Assembly: GCA_963576565.1 (NCBI GenBank)
Contig: OY755047.1
Coordinates: forward strand, 10,014,931-10,078,930
Source of the DNA: Aspidapion aeneum
Taxonomy: Eukaryota > Arthropoda > Insecta > Coleoptera > Brentidae
Length of the DNA: 64,000 bases
Reading direction: 5' to 3'
This document shows, piece by piece, positions 54,201 to 63,873 of the stretch (positions are counted from its first letter, which is position 1; each line of letters begins with the position of its first letter). Position numbers and translations under genes: made by a program. The notes under the pieces were generated by a model, which worked only from the letters and a program-made list of their open reading frames with translations, was not told the DNA's origin and searched no databases.

Positions 54201-57200
54201 TTTTTTGTAAAATATTTCGCGGTTGCTTTAGGGAAAGGAAAATTAGCAATTTAGATCAAAAAAGAAAGATTAGCACTTAAAAAATTTAGTACACCCCGAC
54301 CTAAGATTTAGCAGTGGCTCAAAAGAAAATGTCCTAGTTTATATACACCGCGAGTTATACCGACCATGATTGTAATAACGACCATGATGGTAATACCGAC
54401 CATAATGGTAATTCCGACCATGATGGAAATACCGACCAGTATGATTATTACCGGTCATAACATTAATAACAGTCATGGTGGGTGATTCCGGCCATATAGG
54501 GCAATTACCGTTGTAAAATATTTTCCAAACTTTTACAATTTTAGCCAGGTTTGTCACAATTATGACAGTGACAAATCTAATGAAATAAAATGAGGTTTTC
54601 GCAAAATAATGAAACTACCATCGTTTAAAATAAATAAATTTTGATTTTCTAAAAAGGAGTAGGTAACCCGTGACCTTTTTTTGTAAAATATTTCGCGGTT
54701 GCTTTAGGGAAAGGAAAATTAGCAATTTAGAGCAAGGAAGAAAGATTAGCACTTAACAAAATTTAGTACACCCCGGCCTAAGATTTAGCAGTGGCTATCA
54801 AAAAGAAAAAGTCCTAGTTTATAAACACTCGATAAAAAAAGTAGGCTTTCATCTCGTTTATTCCTAGGATGAGTAATAGAAATAAAGATAAAGATAAGTA
54901 CAGTGTGAATTAATTATCTATCAAATAAAAAGTAGTAGATAAAGGAAATGTTTTACGTTGGTTTTAAGAACTACTGTCTAATTTGACATTTGTGCTATCT
55001 AAGAGATATATATATATACATTTTATGTATTTTTTTTTAACGGAACACTATATTTTTAATTTTTTAAATAAAATATTCATTAAAAGATGGTTTAAATAGC
55101 TATTTGGTTTTGGAAAATTAGTTTTTGAGATATTCATTGATATATATGTTTATTTTTAAATATTTTGTTATTGGATTACTGAACCGGTTGGCATTCTGAA
55201 ACATTTTAAATTGACAATATTTGACAAATAAACAGTGTTATTTTCAAAAAGGCAAACTGTCAAACTGCAAATTATTTCTATAGTACAGTAAACATTATAA
55301 TTTAAAAAAAAGTAACTAGATATCTCACAAACTTATTAAATGGACATTTTAATAAAAAAATTAAAAATAGGGTATTTTCCTTCAAAAGTACATAAAAGCT
55401 AGAACAGTTCAAAAGTCAAATTTGAGAGCAGTGGACTAAAAGAACCGAAAAATTTTTTTGTCACCATACCTCTAAAAACTTTAAAAAAAGATGGGGTCCG
55501 TCTGACCCCACAACGCAGTTACTAAAACCACGACGCCAGTTGAGGGATAAGACCAAAATGGCAAAACTTTGAAAATTCATATTTTACAAACTATACAGTT
55601 TATCAAAAAAAGCACCGAGTTCCAGTATTGTGGCGTCCTACAGATACGAAAAAACCACTGATTGAGTTGAGATTCCAAAAAACGTCATTTAGCGATTTTT
55701 AGTTTAGGGAAACCCAAAAGACCAAAATGGCAAAATTTTGAAAATTCATATTTTACAAACTATACAGTTTCTCAAAAAAAGCACCGAGTTGCCGTATTGT
55801 GGCATCATACAGATACGAAAAAAACACTGATTGAGTTGAGATTCCAAAAAACGTCATTTAGCGATTTTTAGTATAGGGAAACCCATATGACCAAAATGGC
55901 AAAACTTTGAAAATTCATATTTTACAAACTATACAGTTTATCAAAAAAAGCACCGAGTTGCAGTATTGCGGCGTCATACAGATACAAAAAACCACTGATT
56001 GAGTTGAGATTCCAAAAAACGTCATTTAGCGATTTTTAGTATAGGGAAACCCACAATGATGTCTATATATATAACTGGATAGGTCTTTACATATATGCAA
56101 AGTGAGGCAAAAATATTGATATTTTTTGTAGAGAGTGCACGCTGCGCAGGAGCTGCTACCTTTCTTTTTTCAATTTTACTCTCCAGTGATATTCTGTGGT
56201 GTTGAAAGTTCGCGGACGTTTGATTTATTTTTATGACCTATGACTGTTATGTATGTCACTTTTTCTACGAAGTCAACATTTACCGGAAATCGCAATAATA
56301 CGATTGCTTGCCCCTTTTTACCCCCAAAACTAACCCGCAATGCCCCTGCTCACGCATTTATTTTTTTTAACTTTGTTTTTCGCCGTTCTACAATCTTTAA
56401 TGCTTCAGGTTCTGTTATTAATTTTTTTCTCTCAAAGTGCAATTTGACTGGCCTAAAATGACAATCTCCTTGAAGTATGAAGTTCACAAAATACCACCGG
56501 GTGACCACCGATAATTACAACTAGAGAGGGAAAGGTTGCATTACTTGTATGTTCTCACTCTAAAAATACTCTGCCAATCTATGGGCACCTAAGCTCACAC
56601 TAGGTACTATAGTTATAGTGTGAGCTAATATAATCAAAAACTGAAATATATTTTATTCAACTCCAGACTCAATTACCTTTCGTTTGATACCACACAAGTC
56701 ATGTTTTGACTTAAACTCAAATTTTTTAAATCTACCCCCACCCTTTAAAAAAAAACTAAAATGTATTTTGTTTAAATCCAGACTCAATTACCTTTCGTTT
56801 GATATCACACACGCCATATTTTCACTTAAACTCTAATTTTTGACATCTACCCTCACCCTTTTTTTTAAAATAAACCAAAATTCATTTTGTTTAACTCCAG
56901 ACTTAATTACCTTTCGTTTGATATCACACACGCCATATTTTCACATAAACTCTAATTTTTGGAATCTACCCCCACCATTTTATTTGGCTTGCATGCGGTG
57001 GATATTGTTCATTTTTAAATGGGACCATCACGGCCCAAGACCCAATTCAGGTACCAAATTTCATTAAAATCGGACAAGTGGTTTTTGAGTTATGCGGGTT
57101 GGTCGTTACAGACAGACATACAGACAGACAGACATACAGACAGACAGACATACAGACAGACAGACAGACAGACAGTAAAACAAAAAAGTTTCAAAATCAT

Positions 57201-60200
57201 CTGAAACGCAAAGATATATAAAAATTTTTAAAATCGGAGCAACTTTTTTTTTCTCGAAAAAATTAGGATCACCATAGCTCACACTACTTATATAGTAGTA
57301 GTGTGAGCTAAAACTTAAAATTTTTGCATCAGTGTCCCGTATACGTAATGTGGGTAGGGAACAATTCGCCGCAACCGATTCGCCGCAGCCGATTCGCCGC
57401 GGCCGATTCGCCGCGGGGACAATTTGCCGCGGGGACAATTCGCCGCGAGATTTTTTGTTTTATGATATTACCATTGGCAATTGTTTAAACATTTTTATTT
57501 AGCTTGACTTCATATAATATATTTTTTATTTGTTTGGTTATAACTTTTTTCAAACTTTTCCAACTAGGTATTTGGTGGTTGGTATACAATTCAACATTTT
57601 TTTATTAAAAAATTAAATAAAATTATGATTTGTAACTTTAAAAAAATCAAAATGCCGGTCCCACAATGGCGCACTTTTTTATTTATAAACCGATTTGTCT
57701 CAGACTTAAAACATCGCTGTGCTTAAGGTAACACAATACAATTTTTGACTTAAATTTAAAATTCTGAAAATAGCCCAGGCGGATTTTCCCATTTTTGAAC
57801 AATTATGCATTCAATTCGGAATTTTAAAATCTTTCAAGTCGCTTATTATGATTTCTAACTTAAACTTTTATAAAATCAAAATGGCGGTTCCAAAATGGCG
57901 GATTTTCCCATTTATGAACCGATTTGCATCAAACTCGGAATTTTGAGATCTTTCAGGTCGGTTAATATTATTCTGAACCTAAATTTATAAAAATCAAAAT
58001 GACGGATCCACAATGGCGGATGAGAAAATTCGCCATTTTCAGCTTTTTAAATTTGAGTCAAAAATGGTATTGTGTTACCTTATGCGCCTCGATGTTTCAA
58101 GTTTGAGGAAAATCGGTGTATAAATAAGAAAGTGCGCCATTGTGGAACAGCCATTTTGATTTTTATAAATTTATGTTAAAAATAATAATCAGCGACCTGA
58201 AAGATTAAAGTTTGCAATGCAAATCGGTTCATAAATGGGAAAATCCGCCATTTTGGATCCACCATTTTATTTACTTTTTTAGTTAAAAAACTGTTGAATT
58301 GTATACTAAACGAACCGAACCGAACCTTGTTCAAAAGGTTTGAAAAAAGTTATAACCAAACTAATAAACAAATATATTATATGAATTCAAGCTAAATAAA
58401 AACGTTTAAACAATTGCCAATGGTAATATCATATAACAAAAAATCTCGCGGCGAATTGTCCCCGCGGCGAATTGGCCGCGGCGAATTGTCCCATCCCCAC
58501 GTAATGTATAGCCGTGGCCGTTCCAGTTACTTCGTATATAATTCATTGGTTTTATATACTATTTAAATTATTACACAGGTCTACAATGATTTTGGTGCCG
58601 CTAAAAGTAAAACTGATTTCAAGTACATTTGGTACCCTGATAAAAACTTGATACTTACTTTTTTAATGCTACGTGTCGTTTTCGAGATTTCGCAAGGGTA
58701 AATAAATTAAAAAGCATTTAATTAATTTATTGAAAAACAAAAGAACATTTAATTCAAAACATTTAATTACACATTATTTTACAGGTTAGAAGCTTCTCTT
58801 TTTAGATTTTCTCCGATGGATGTTTTCTGGACATTCCCGTGTGATACTCCAACAGTAATCTGCCATAATGTGCTCATCCCAGCGACCTTGATATCTATCT
58901 TCCATCATCTTTAAATCTTGTTGGAAACGTTCTCCTTATTCTTCGCTATAGGCACCAAGATTTTCAGGAAACTTATCTAAATGATTGTCCAGAGAGTGGA
59001 CTTTTATGCTCAAATCAGGATATGTCATTTTTCTTTTGTTTATACCATGTAATTCTACAACACAAAAATAACAGTCATCAATGTGATTTTTCGGTTCTGT
59101 CCAAATCATTGGCACACTATACTTTAAATGATTACGTTTACCATTTGCCCACTGTCTTAAATGTTCACTACACAACTTGCATACTATGTTTGGAACCCAC
59201 GGTTTGTTCAAAACCTTCATCTCTATATTAAAGTAGTCAACGTATGTCTTCTTCACTGAATCTGTTATAGGTTTTCTAAACTTTTTCACTACATATTCAC
59301 CACAAATGTAGTAACAAAATGTATTTGGATTATTTACACAACACCTTCTCGACGACGACATATCGATATTATTAATTAAAAAAAGACATTAATTGATTAT
59401 AATGACATTAAAAATGATAAAATATATTTTTTAGGTTATTATCGATCGATACAAACTTGAATGTAGCTTCAAGATTTTGACAGCTTCACACGACATCCTG
59501 CGGGCTAAATAATCAAATTATAACATCGAATTAGCGGCACCAAACAAAAAATTTTTTTTGTAGACCTGTGTTATCTGAGTAGAACAAAGTAGGTACGTGG
59601 TGCACAACGGGCCCAGAAAGGCGGCCTAGGCGCCAGGTTGCGTATTTACGTTTCCGTGCTCATTTCGCATCGGCGCGGTTTTGAAATAGACACGGAAATG
59701 TTACAATATATTTGGGTTCAAATACGTGTTGATTTTAAGAGTTTTGATCTCGAAATGAGCACGGATCTGTAAGAGAACATCGCTCATTAAACTATTACAA
59801 AAGCGTATTCAACTGTCAGGTTAAAACGCTAACATAACGAAAGCTAATCAATCAAATCTAACCGAACCGAACCAAAGCAAACTGAACCAATAATTTTTTT
59901 CAAAAAAAAACTTTCCTGACTTCCTACCCGTGATCCTAGAGGATGTGAATCCGAACCGAAGCGAACCGAATTAAACCAAACCGAACCGAACCGAACCAAA
60001 GCAAACTGAACCAACAATAAAAAAAAACTTTCCTAACTTCTTTCCCGGGATCCTAGAGGGTGTGAATAGTGTTGTAGTTTAGTTTGGTTAGGTTAGGTTT
60101 GGTTCGGTTTAGTTAGGATCGGTTCGGTTTGGATTCACATCCTCTAAGATCCCGTGTAGGAACTCAGCAAAGTTTTTTTTTTGAAAAAAATTATTGGTTC

Positions 60201-61499
60201 AGTTTGCTTTGGTTCGGTTCGGTTAGATTTGATTGATTAGCTTTCGTTAGGTTAGGTTTTTGAAACTTTCTATTTTCATGTGGTTAGAAATCAAGTGAAA
60301 ATCATTTAAATCATTAAAAATTATTAATAACAGAACAACATCTGTCGTCGTAGTTGCCGGTGTAAGACAATGAACACTGAACTTTGCAGGTATAGTTAAT
60401 GGAAGAGTGTTCTTCAAACTTAAGAATTTCAAAATCTTGAGTAATATTAGTAAAAATACTTTTAAACTGCTCCATAATTTTCATATTAACAAACATATAA
60501 CCTCAAAATCAAACTAATAAACAACGTGAATCCAATTTAACTTTCAAATGTGCACTAATAAGTAAACCCCTGCGCTGCGTAATTCAATATAAATCCGTGC
60601 CTTGTTCGAGCCTCGGCGCCTTAAAATCAACACGCATTTGTAACCAAATATGTTGCAACATTTCCGTGTCTATTTCAAAACAGCGATGCCGTGAAATCAG
60701 AACGGAAACGTAAATACGCTGCCAGGTTAGATCCTTTAAGGGTTCTAACCGCCACTACCAGTAGCCGTGGTGGCTCAGTGCGTTCGCGCATTGAACACGA
60801 GTGAGTTAAGGAATCTCGCTTGCTACAGTGGCGGGTTCGATCCCCGTCGGTTGCCGAGGTCGGGTGCGGCAGACATTTATAGGATTCCTGGGGAGTGTAA
60901 AATGTAATATTGTCCTACCCCTTCATTGACGCCGGTAACCAGGTCGGATGAGGTCGGATATCTCGAGAAGGCGGACTTTGTTACACACTCCTTCAGTCGG
61001 TAGGCCATTCTAAGGGACAAAAGGACCGGATAAAAAAAAATACCCGGTCTGGGGTTCCAAAGGTGGCCGATGACCCGTGCAATTAGGCGTTCCGAAATGG
61101 CGGCCTTAGTGTCGGCGAAAGAGTCACGGTTACCAAATTAGAAAAAAAAAACGGCCACTACCGTACATTCAAATATTAATTCATTCAATGGCCGTATAAA
61201 AAAAGTTCTCGGTCTGTGGTTCCAATGTGATTAGGCGTTATTTACTGTCAGCCTTAGTGTTGGCGACAAAGTCACGGTTATAAAAAGGGAATAGGAAATA
61301 CAAACATACTTCTTCTAAAGCCATATACTTTGTCTTGAACAAAGGGGGGCCGAGATAGAAGGCAGCCAAAATTTCTCAGGGCCAAATTAAAGAGCCACGC
61401 AATAAATCTCCCCCAAAAACACCTACCTGACGTGCTTAAAGGGCCCCTAATGCCTTCCTTGCCCAGCTGGAGTAGGCCCAGTTTTATATCTCTCAGAAT
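41930..61499 (-). CDS. Sash1: SASH1-family SH3/SAM adaptor, 13 exons, C-terminal 762 aa
   Basis: Exons, 5' to 3': 61427-61499, 52976-53142, 52546-52724, 52072-52245, 51575-51689, 51269-51455, 51016-51167, 50666-50825, 50260-50457, 50061-50178, 49687-49895, 46582-46785, 41930-42282. All junctions are GT-AG and phases agree to a single stop at 41930. Domain order: a conserved basic segment VGKVRGLREDIQRKVSR resembling the SLY region of SASH1, an SH3 (about residues 330-385 of this fragment, ARALIDQVPSPYD... GQWWGI), a SAM domain (about 404-467, VEDLLQKINLPEYI... HRAKILTAVQLL), then PRDSGCYDA, nearly identical to SASH1. Vertebrate SASH1 is a scaffold in signalling and adhesion; the fly relative is SKIP. 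The first exons are outside the window, as exon 61499 starts at an acceptor. SASH1's second, C-terminal SAM is not present. Confidence 0.9.
42283..42615. other. Left part of last SASH-like intron, nothing seen
   Basis: AT-rich intron sequence without repeats or an ORF of note. Confidence 0.5.
42731..44582. mobile_element. CAGGGTGTCCC foldback with two inner foldbacks
   Basis: Arms ACAGGGTGTCCCAGAACTAA and its complement end at 42731 and 44582, with TATA on both sides. A second pair at 42972/44327 and a third at 43276/44018 are stacked inside, all starting CAGGGTGT and facing each other. Confidence 0.75.
44583..45213 (+). pseudogene. LINE RNase H and C-terminal finger fragment
   Basis: After the foldback the frame gives CSDSQLN, VTLVWVPGHTG (RNase H), a stop, and then in another frame RIRWMLGRTRKDLGLLIG, TGHNRLRRH, and CPACGQEEETSRHLVAECEA, a Cys/His motif. 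A frameshift or stop between the two parts marks it as dead. Confidence 0.85.
46582..46785 (-). CDS. Sash1: SASH-like exon: IPTSEKK segment
   Basis: ATCTTCTAG acceptor and GTGAGA donor. KKTKDSYVIIPGQTTLID is not a known domain. The frame stays open for about 30 codons upstream of the acceptor. Confidence 0.82.
46872..49640 (-). repeat. Tandem array, six copies of a LINE tail plus flank
   Basis: Units of about 485-515 bp contain a LINE 3' tail (VGLTRKDIGLLIG, TGHNRLRKH, QEEETS) with a terminal (TAC)n and about 80 bp of intron sequence. Tails start near 47290, 47775, 48290, 48790, 49285 and 49620 (5' ends on the minus strand). The junction of the last two lacks the spacer and the LINE terminus. 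Flanks of the LINE are ATCATGAAAAGGA and ATCATGGAAAGGA, a duplication of about 13 bp, so one insertion was amplified. The array lies in the SASH-like intron between exons 46785 and 49687. Confidence 0.85.
49687..49895 (-). CDS. Sash1: SASH-like exon: RDSGCYD motif and coiled segment
   Basis: PRDSGCYDAALKRQH across the junction matches SPRDSGCYESS of SASH1. A charged stretch SDLSDNKNNLDSIVEQC and MSRLRQQQHKK follow. CGTTTTCTAG acceptor and GTAATG donor. Confidence 0.9.
50061..50178 (-). CDS. Sash1: SASH-like exon: Ser/acidic linker
   Basis: SGSEGDIAGSSSENDDQN and later HSPFGRRQFPR. TTTATTTTAG acceptor and GTATGT donor, phase 1 to 2. Confidence 0.87.
50260..50457 (-). CDS. Sash1: SASH-like exon: SAM domain
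   Basis: One exon holds nearly the whole SAM: ISVEDLLQKINLPEY, LNGYEDLELFKEI, HRAKILTAVQLLHELD. The vertebrate counterpart reads KSVEDLLDRINL and FLFNGYEDLDTFK. Confidence 0.95.
50666..50825 (-). CDS. Sash1: SASH-like exon: second half of SH3
   Basis: AGDIIDIVSMNASGQWWGIC followed by GTFKFINVELLSE closes the SH3 fold, almost the vertebrate GTFKFIYVD sequence. A basic tail KPKREVKWHR leads to the SAM exon. Confidence 0.94.
51016..51167 (-). CDS. Sash1: SASH-like exon: first half of SH3
   Basis: Encodes GRARALIDQVPSPYDKEALK, the first SH3 strands with the family's D-x2-PSPYD motif in place of ALYDY. Phase 1 to 0. Confidence 0.92.
51269..51455 (-). CDS. Sash1: SASH-like exon: SLY-like basic segment
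   Basis: Acceptor TTTATTTTAG and donor GTAAGT. LVGKVRGLREDIQRKVSRLK matches the vertebrate pattern LGKKVKSVKETMRKRMSK just before the SH3, a family hallmark. It ends SASSVESIPSGSGS. Confidence 0.87.
51575..51689 (-). CDS. Sash1: SASH-like exon: polar linker
   Basis: TTGTATGTAG acceptor and GTAAGT donor, phase 2 to 0. SEDGLSPSQSSDYEDQDTYS is Ser/acidic and a likely phosphorylated linker. The adjoining intron holds a 20-bp minisatellite. Confidence 0.85.
51721..52032. repeat. 20-bp minisatellite, about 15 units
   Basis: Unit ACGGACGAGACAAATTTGTT with point variants, in the SASH-like intron between exons 51689 and 52072, leaving only about 40 bp to each exon. Confidence 0.95.
52072..52245 (-). 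CDS. Sash1: SASH-like exon: Ser-rich segment and helix
   Basis: CTGTATTCCAG acceptor and GTAATC donor. It encodes ESGDYAGSDVQSISSRLSTL, then VLEMQQMISPQYYSQLEREK, a probable helix. Confidence 0.85.
   Translation of the reverse strand: MFKKPRKRRLRRLRRPKHQFETLHSIHGHRQIRSFGDAADDIAAVLQPVGERKNETL
52265..52545. other. CAGGGTGTCCC element fragment
   Basis: One CAGGGTGTCCCAAATTCGAT arm without a partner lies close to a SASH-like splice acceptor; the rest is AT-rich with nothing recognised. Confidence 0.5.
52546..52724 (-). CDS. Sash1: SASH-like exon: NGRVCFTLNRP segment
   Basis: CTTTTTTAG acceptor and GTAAGA donor, phase 0 to 2. It encodes NGRVCFTLNRPDQ and GDISLPREL; unordered-looking, no named domain. 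Confidence 0.82.
52976..53142 (-). CDS. Sash1: SASH-like exon: acidic and His/Pro-rich linker
   Basis: AATTTTAG acceptor and GTAGAT donor. It contains YMYDDDAR, a TPHHHPHD stretch and YESDPEDF, with no known domain. It follows an 8.3 kb intron. Confidence 0.82.
53203..54840. repeat. Clustered CCATGATGGTAATACCGA minisatellites in a tandem duplication
   Basis: Four runs of an 18-20 bp motif (GACCATGATGGTAATACC) at about 53207-53330, 53516-53612, 53911-54035 and 54357-54498. The last runs sit inside larger tandem units of 420-480 bp, marked by AGCCAGGTTTGTCACAATTA at 53645, 54063 and 54544. Confidence 0.82.
54841..55550. other. SASH-like intron, nothing recognised
   Basis: AT-rich, with the TATATATATATACATTTTAT run near 55005. 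No exon or complete element is seen. Confidence 0.5.
55551..56054. repeat. 169-bp unit in three tandem copies
   Basis: Units start at 55551, 55720 and 55889 with GACCAAAATGGCAAAACTTT (or TTTG), and end TTTTTAGT(T/A)TAGGGAAACCC. Copies differ by single bases only. Confidence 0.93.
56055..56563. other. SASH-like intron, nothing recognised
   Basis: Contains a short open stretch near 56240-56461 without family features. No element ends are found. Confidence 0.45.
56564..57310 (-). mobile_element. TAGCTCACAC hairpin element, copy 4
   Basis: Starts AAATACTCTGCCAATCTATG and ends GTGTGAGCTA. The tetranucleotide array is short (57110-57176) and mixed with ACAT units. Confidence 0.85.
57352..58498. 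mobile_element. Foldback element with ATTCGCCGCGG arms
   Basis: Perfect 9-bp duplication ACGTAATGT (57343-57351 and 58499-58507). Each arm has 16-bp tandem units based on GGGGACAATTCGCCGC, three to five per side. The interior is a long palindrome from TGATATTACCATTGGCAATT onward, with sub-repeats of GGCGGATTTTCCCATTT and CCGAA units. Confidence 0.87.
58574..59570. mobile_element. 997-bp element with TTA duplications carrying a cargo gene
   Basis: Inverted ends CACAGGTCTACAA...TTGTAGACCTGTG, extending into TTTGGTGCCGCTA, with TTA on both sides (58571-58573 and 59571-59573). A 3-bp TWA duplication is typical of PIF/Harbinger elements, but no such transposase is present. Nearly all the interior is one pseudogene. 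Confidence 0.75.
58788..59361 (-). pseudogene. Member of a multicopy arthropod gene family, unknown function
   Basis: From ATG 59361 the frame reads MSSSRRCCVNNPNTFCYYIC, a Cys-x2-Cys with WVPNIVCKLC, YSVPMIWTEPKNHIDDCYFC and DKFPENLGAYSEE. A TAA stop then replaces the expected Gln codon, and the same frame continues GERFQQDLKMMEDRYQGRW, ending KKRSF. I recognise this as part of a family of uncharacterised, very repetitive insect proteins; the long middle of the usual protein is missing here. Function is not known to me. Confidence 0.8.
59640..60719. mobile_element. Foldback with GCGTATTTACG ends and CCGAA core
   Basis: Ends GCGTATTTACGTTTCCGT...ACGGAAACGTAAATACGC, flanked by CGCCAGGTT and TGCCAGGTT (59631-59639, 60720-60728), 9 bp with one change. 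Inside, a CCGAA-rich core with CTTCCTACCCGTGATCC is inverted against GATCCCGTGTAGGAA, as in the elements at 11501 and 22298. Confidence 0.83.
60762..61140 (+). mobile_element. tRNA-derived SINE
   Basis: A box TGGCTCAGTGCGT (60770-60782) and B box GGTTCGATCC (60834-60843), followed by a SINE body and a poly(A)-like run at 61031-61040. Part of the tail, CGGTCTG-GGTTCCAA to AGTCACGGTTA, is repeated at 61210-61280. Confidence 0.82.
61141..61290 (+). repeat. Second SINE tail copy
   Basis: GTTCTCGGTCTGTGGTTCCA and GTCGGCGACAAAGTCACGG-type sequence repeat the downstream half of the SINE without its A and B boxes. Confidence 0.65.
61427..61499 (-). CDS. Sash1: SASH-like exon: first one in the window
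   Basis: Acceptor TTTTTTGCAG and donor GTAGGT, phase 0 to 1. It encodes ILRDIKLGLLQLGKEG and ends STS-G. An ATG two codons upstream lies inside the acceptor and is not a start. Confidence 0.8.
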
Positions 61500-61607
61500 C
61501 TGCAAAAAAACAGAAAAAACAAATTAAAAATACAGTGGCGCATCGAGGCGGGGTTTAGGGTTAACCTCTCCTTTCTACTGAGATGTCGCCGTCGTGTTAT
61601 TTTAATA

Positions 61608-63190
61608 AGTGGATCCATGACGGATCTGATACCTTCCTAGCCTATTTATAGTACAGGGTGTCCCATTTTCCATGGGATTAAATGGGAAACTTCCTTAAAA
61701 ATGGTGTAATCACATTTTTGTTATACCTCGTAGTTTCGCTAATACAGGGAGTTTTTGAAAAGATTGCATTTTTAATAATCCTTTATATCTCGTTCATTTG
61801 GCAAGATATTTTTATTCTGTAAAAACCTTTTCATGGCAACTTTTTTAGAAGAAAATAACGACGTTATTAATTTTTTTAAATATTGTTTAATTTTTGCGAT
61901 ATGGTATTAATATAAAAAAATAAATACGGACCTGGATTTTTTTATTACTATTTTGATTGGTTTCATGTTTCATGATTTTTAATTTAACGACTTTTAAACG
62001 AAGCAAATTAAAATGGTTTTACGTTAATTTAAAGATTTATTTGAAACAAAGTCTACGACAAATACAAAAAAAATAACGTATTACAAAAAATAATACCTAA
62101 TTTTTCTTTAATGATATAATTGTTCAAACTGCTGCCATTATGTATAAGACATTTTTGGCGTTTCTGAGTAATTTTTCTTAATGCATTTTGAATAAAAATA
62201 TTTTTGCCGTTTTAATATTAGTATTTTGTTGCTTGAATAATGCAGTCAAACATCAAATTTTTTAAAATCTGGATATGGCCGATTTCTAGCCATTTTAGAA
62301 TAATTTTGCGTGAGCCATTCACGAAAATGACAAGTAAAATGATAATGTCAATTTCACGCTTTCGTTTTTCCATGTTAAAGTAAATTTCATAAGTTGCTGT
62401 GCTAATATCAACTAATTACTTTATTTATAAATCTTTTAATTAACGTTTCAAAACAGATAAACGAAAAATCATTCAACTAGTGTGTCTTGCAATTTAATTT
62501 ATATTTACGTTGGAAATCTCCAGGTTTGGACTAAAATTTTTTTTAAAATATTAATTTTTTTTTAACCTTAAATAACAAAAAACATTAAAGTTTTATTATT
62601 TTAAGATAATAATAGCATGGAACCAATCAAAATAGTAATAAAAGAAATCCAGATCCGTATTAATTTTTTAATGATAAATACCATATATATCTCAAAAACT
62701 AAACAATATTTAAAAAAATTAACAACGTCATTATTTTGCCCTAAAAAAGTTACCATAAAAAGGTTTTTACGGAATAAAAATATCTTGCAAAATAAGCGAG
62801 ATACAAGGAATTATCAAAAATCTGATTATACGATTTTTAAGGGCTCAAAAGAAGAGCACGGTAAGGTGCAACCAGAAAATCGATATCTTTAGTAATAACC
62901 GAGATTCCCATTTAATCTCATCGAAAATGGGACACGCTCTACACTTAAATAAGCTATATATCAGCGTTGAAAACAGTTGTTTGTAAATATCTCAAAAACG
63001 AAAGCTCCTACGAAGCTTTTGTTAATAACACAAATTATTAAGAAAAATGTGATCTACTATACTCCGAAAACCGCATATTGATGTGATGCTCCGATAAAAA
63101 GTTAGCATTTTTAAACTTTTTAAACTGTCTGAGCATTAATGGATTTTAGCCAAAATCTTATTTGGTCGTTAGAGTATTGTATTTTTTTTA
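61608..63190 (-). mobile_element. Composite of repeat X and foldback, copy 2
   Basis: Starts GGATCCATGACGGATCTGATA and ends in the X interior near 63190, with the same CAGGGTGTCCC foldback inserted at the same X position as at 25965. It is inverted relative to that copy. Confidence 0.78.
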
Positions 63191-63873
63191 TTTTTCACAA
63201 AAATTCTTGAAAAATACTAGACTTCATTTTACCCTAATAATTCGTATCGAGTCTTAATTGAATTAATTTTTCTTGTTGACTGCGATATATTTTCTTTCCT
63301 GTTGAAAAGTTTTTATGCTTTTATTAATTTTTTTCTCTGTTTTTTTCTTTTAATAAAACACCTTTAAAACATAAAATAATTGTACCTTATAACATAATTC
63401 TAACACCCCGGTCTTTAATGGCGTTGGGATATGGAAGAAAACTCGCAACTAGACCAAGAAAAACGAGAAAACTCGTGGGAAATTGCGCGAAGCCCGACGG
63501 GAAAACTGTTCTGGAAAAAATTAACGGTTGGCAGTTTGGGCCATTTTAATGATTTTTTATGGAATAAAAAAAAACCGTTGCAAAGATTTGAAAAAATAAA
63601 ATAAATAAAAATGGGAATTTCAATTTAAATTTTAAAAATTATCTCTCTTCGAAATACTGAACTGTACAATAAAAATGTCGCATGTTTGTGTTGTAAGCTA
63701 ATGCCGAGAACAGGTAACGCCGAAGTGAATTTGTAAGACTGAAAAATTAATAAACCGGGTGGGCCAAAAAAAACCGGCCAATTTTTTTCATTATTACTTT
63801 TAAACTAAACCATCGATTTTAATGGGACAAATTGTACGTGGTAGAAAATTAATTAGAGTTTGACTAAATATAT
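63191..63873. other. Upstream SASH-like intron, nothing recognised
   Basis: AT-rich. GAACTGTACAATAAAAATGT near 63660 is unremarkable. No exon is identified in 61500-64000, so upstream SASH-like exons lie beyond the window. Confidence 0.5.
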
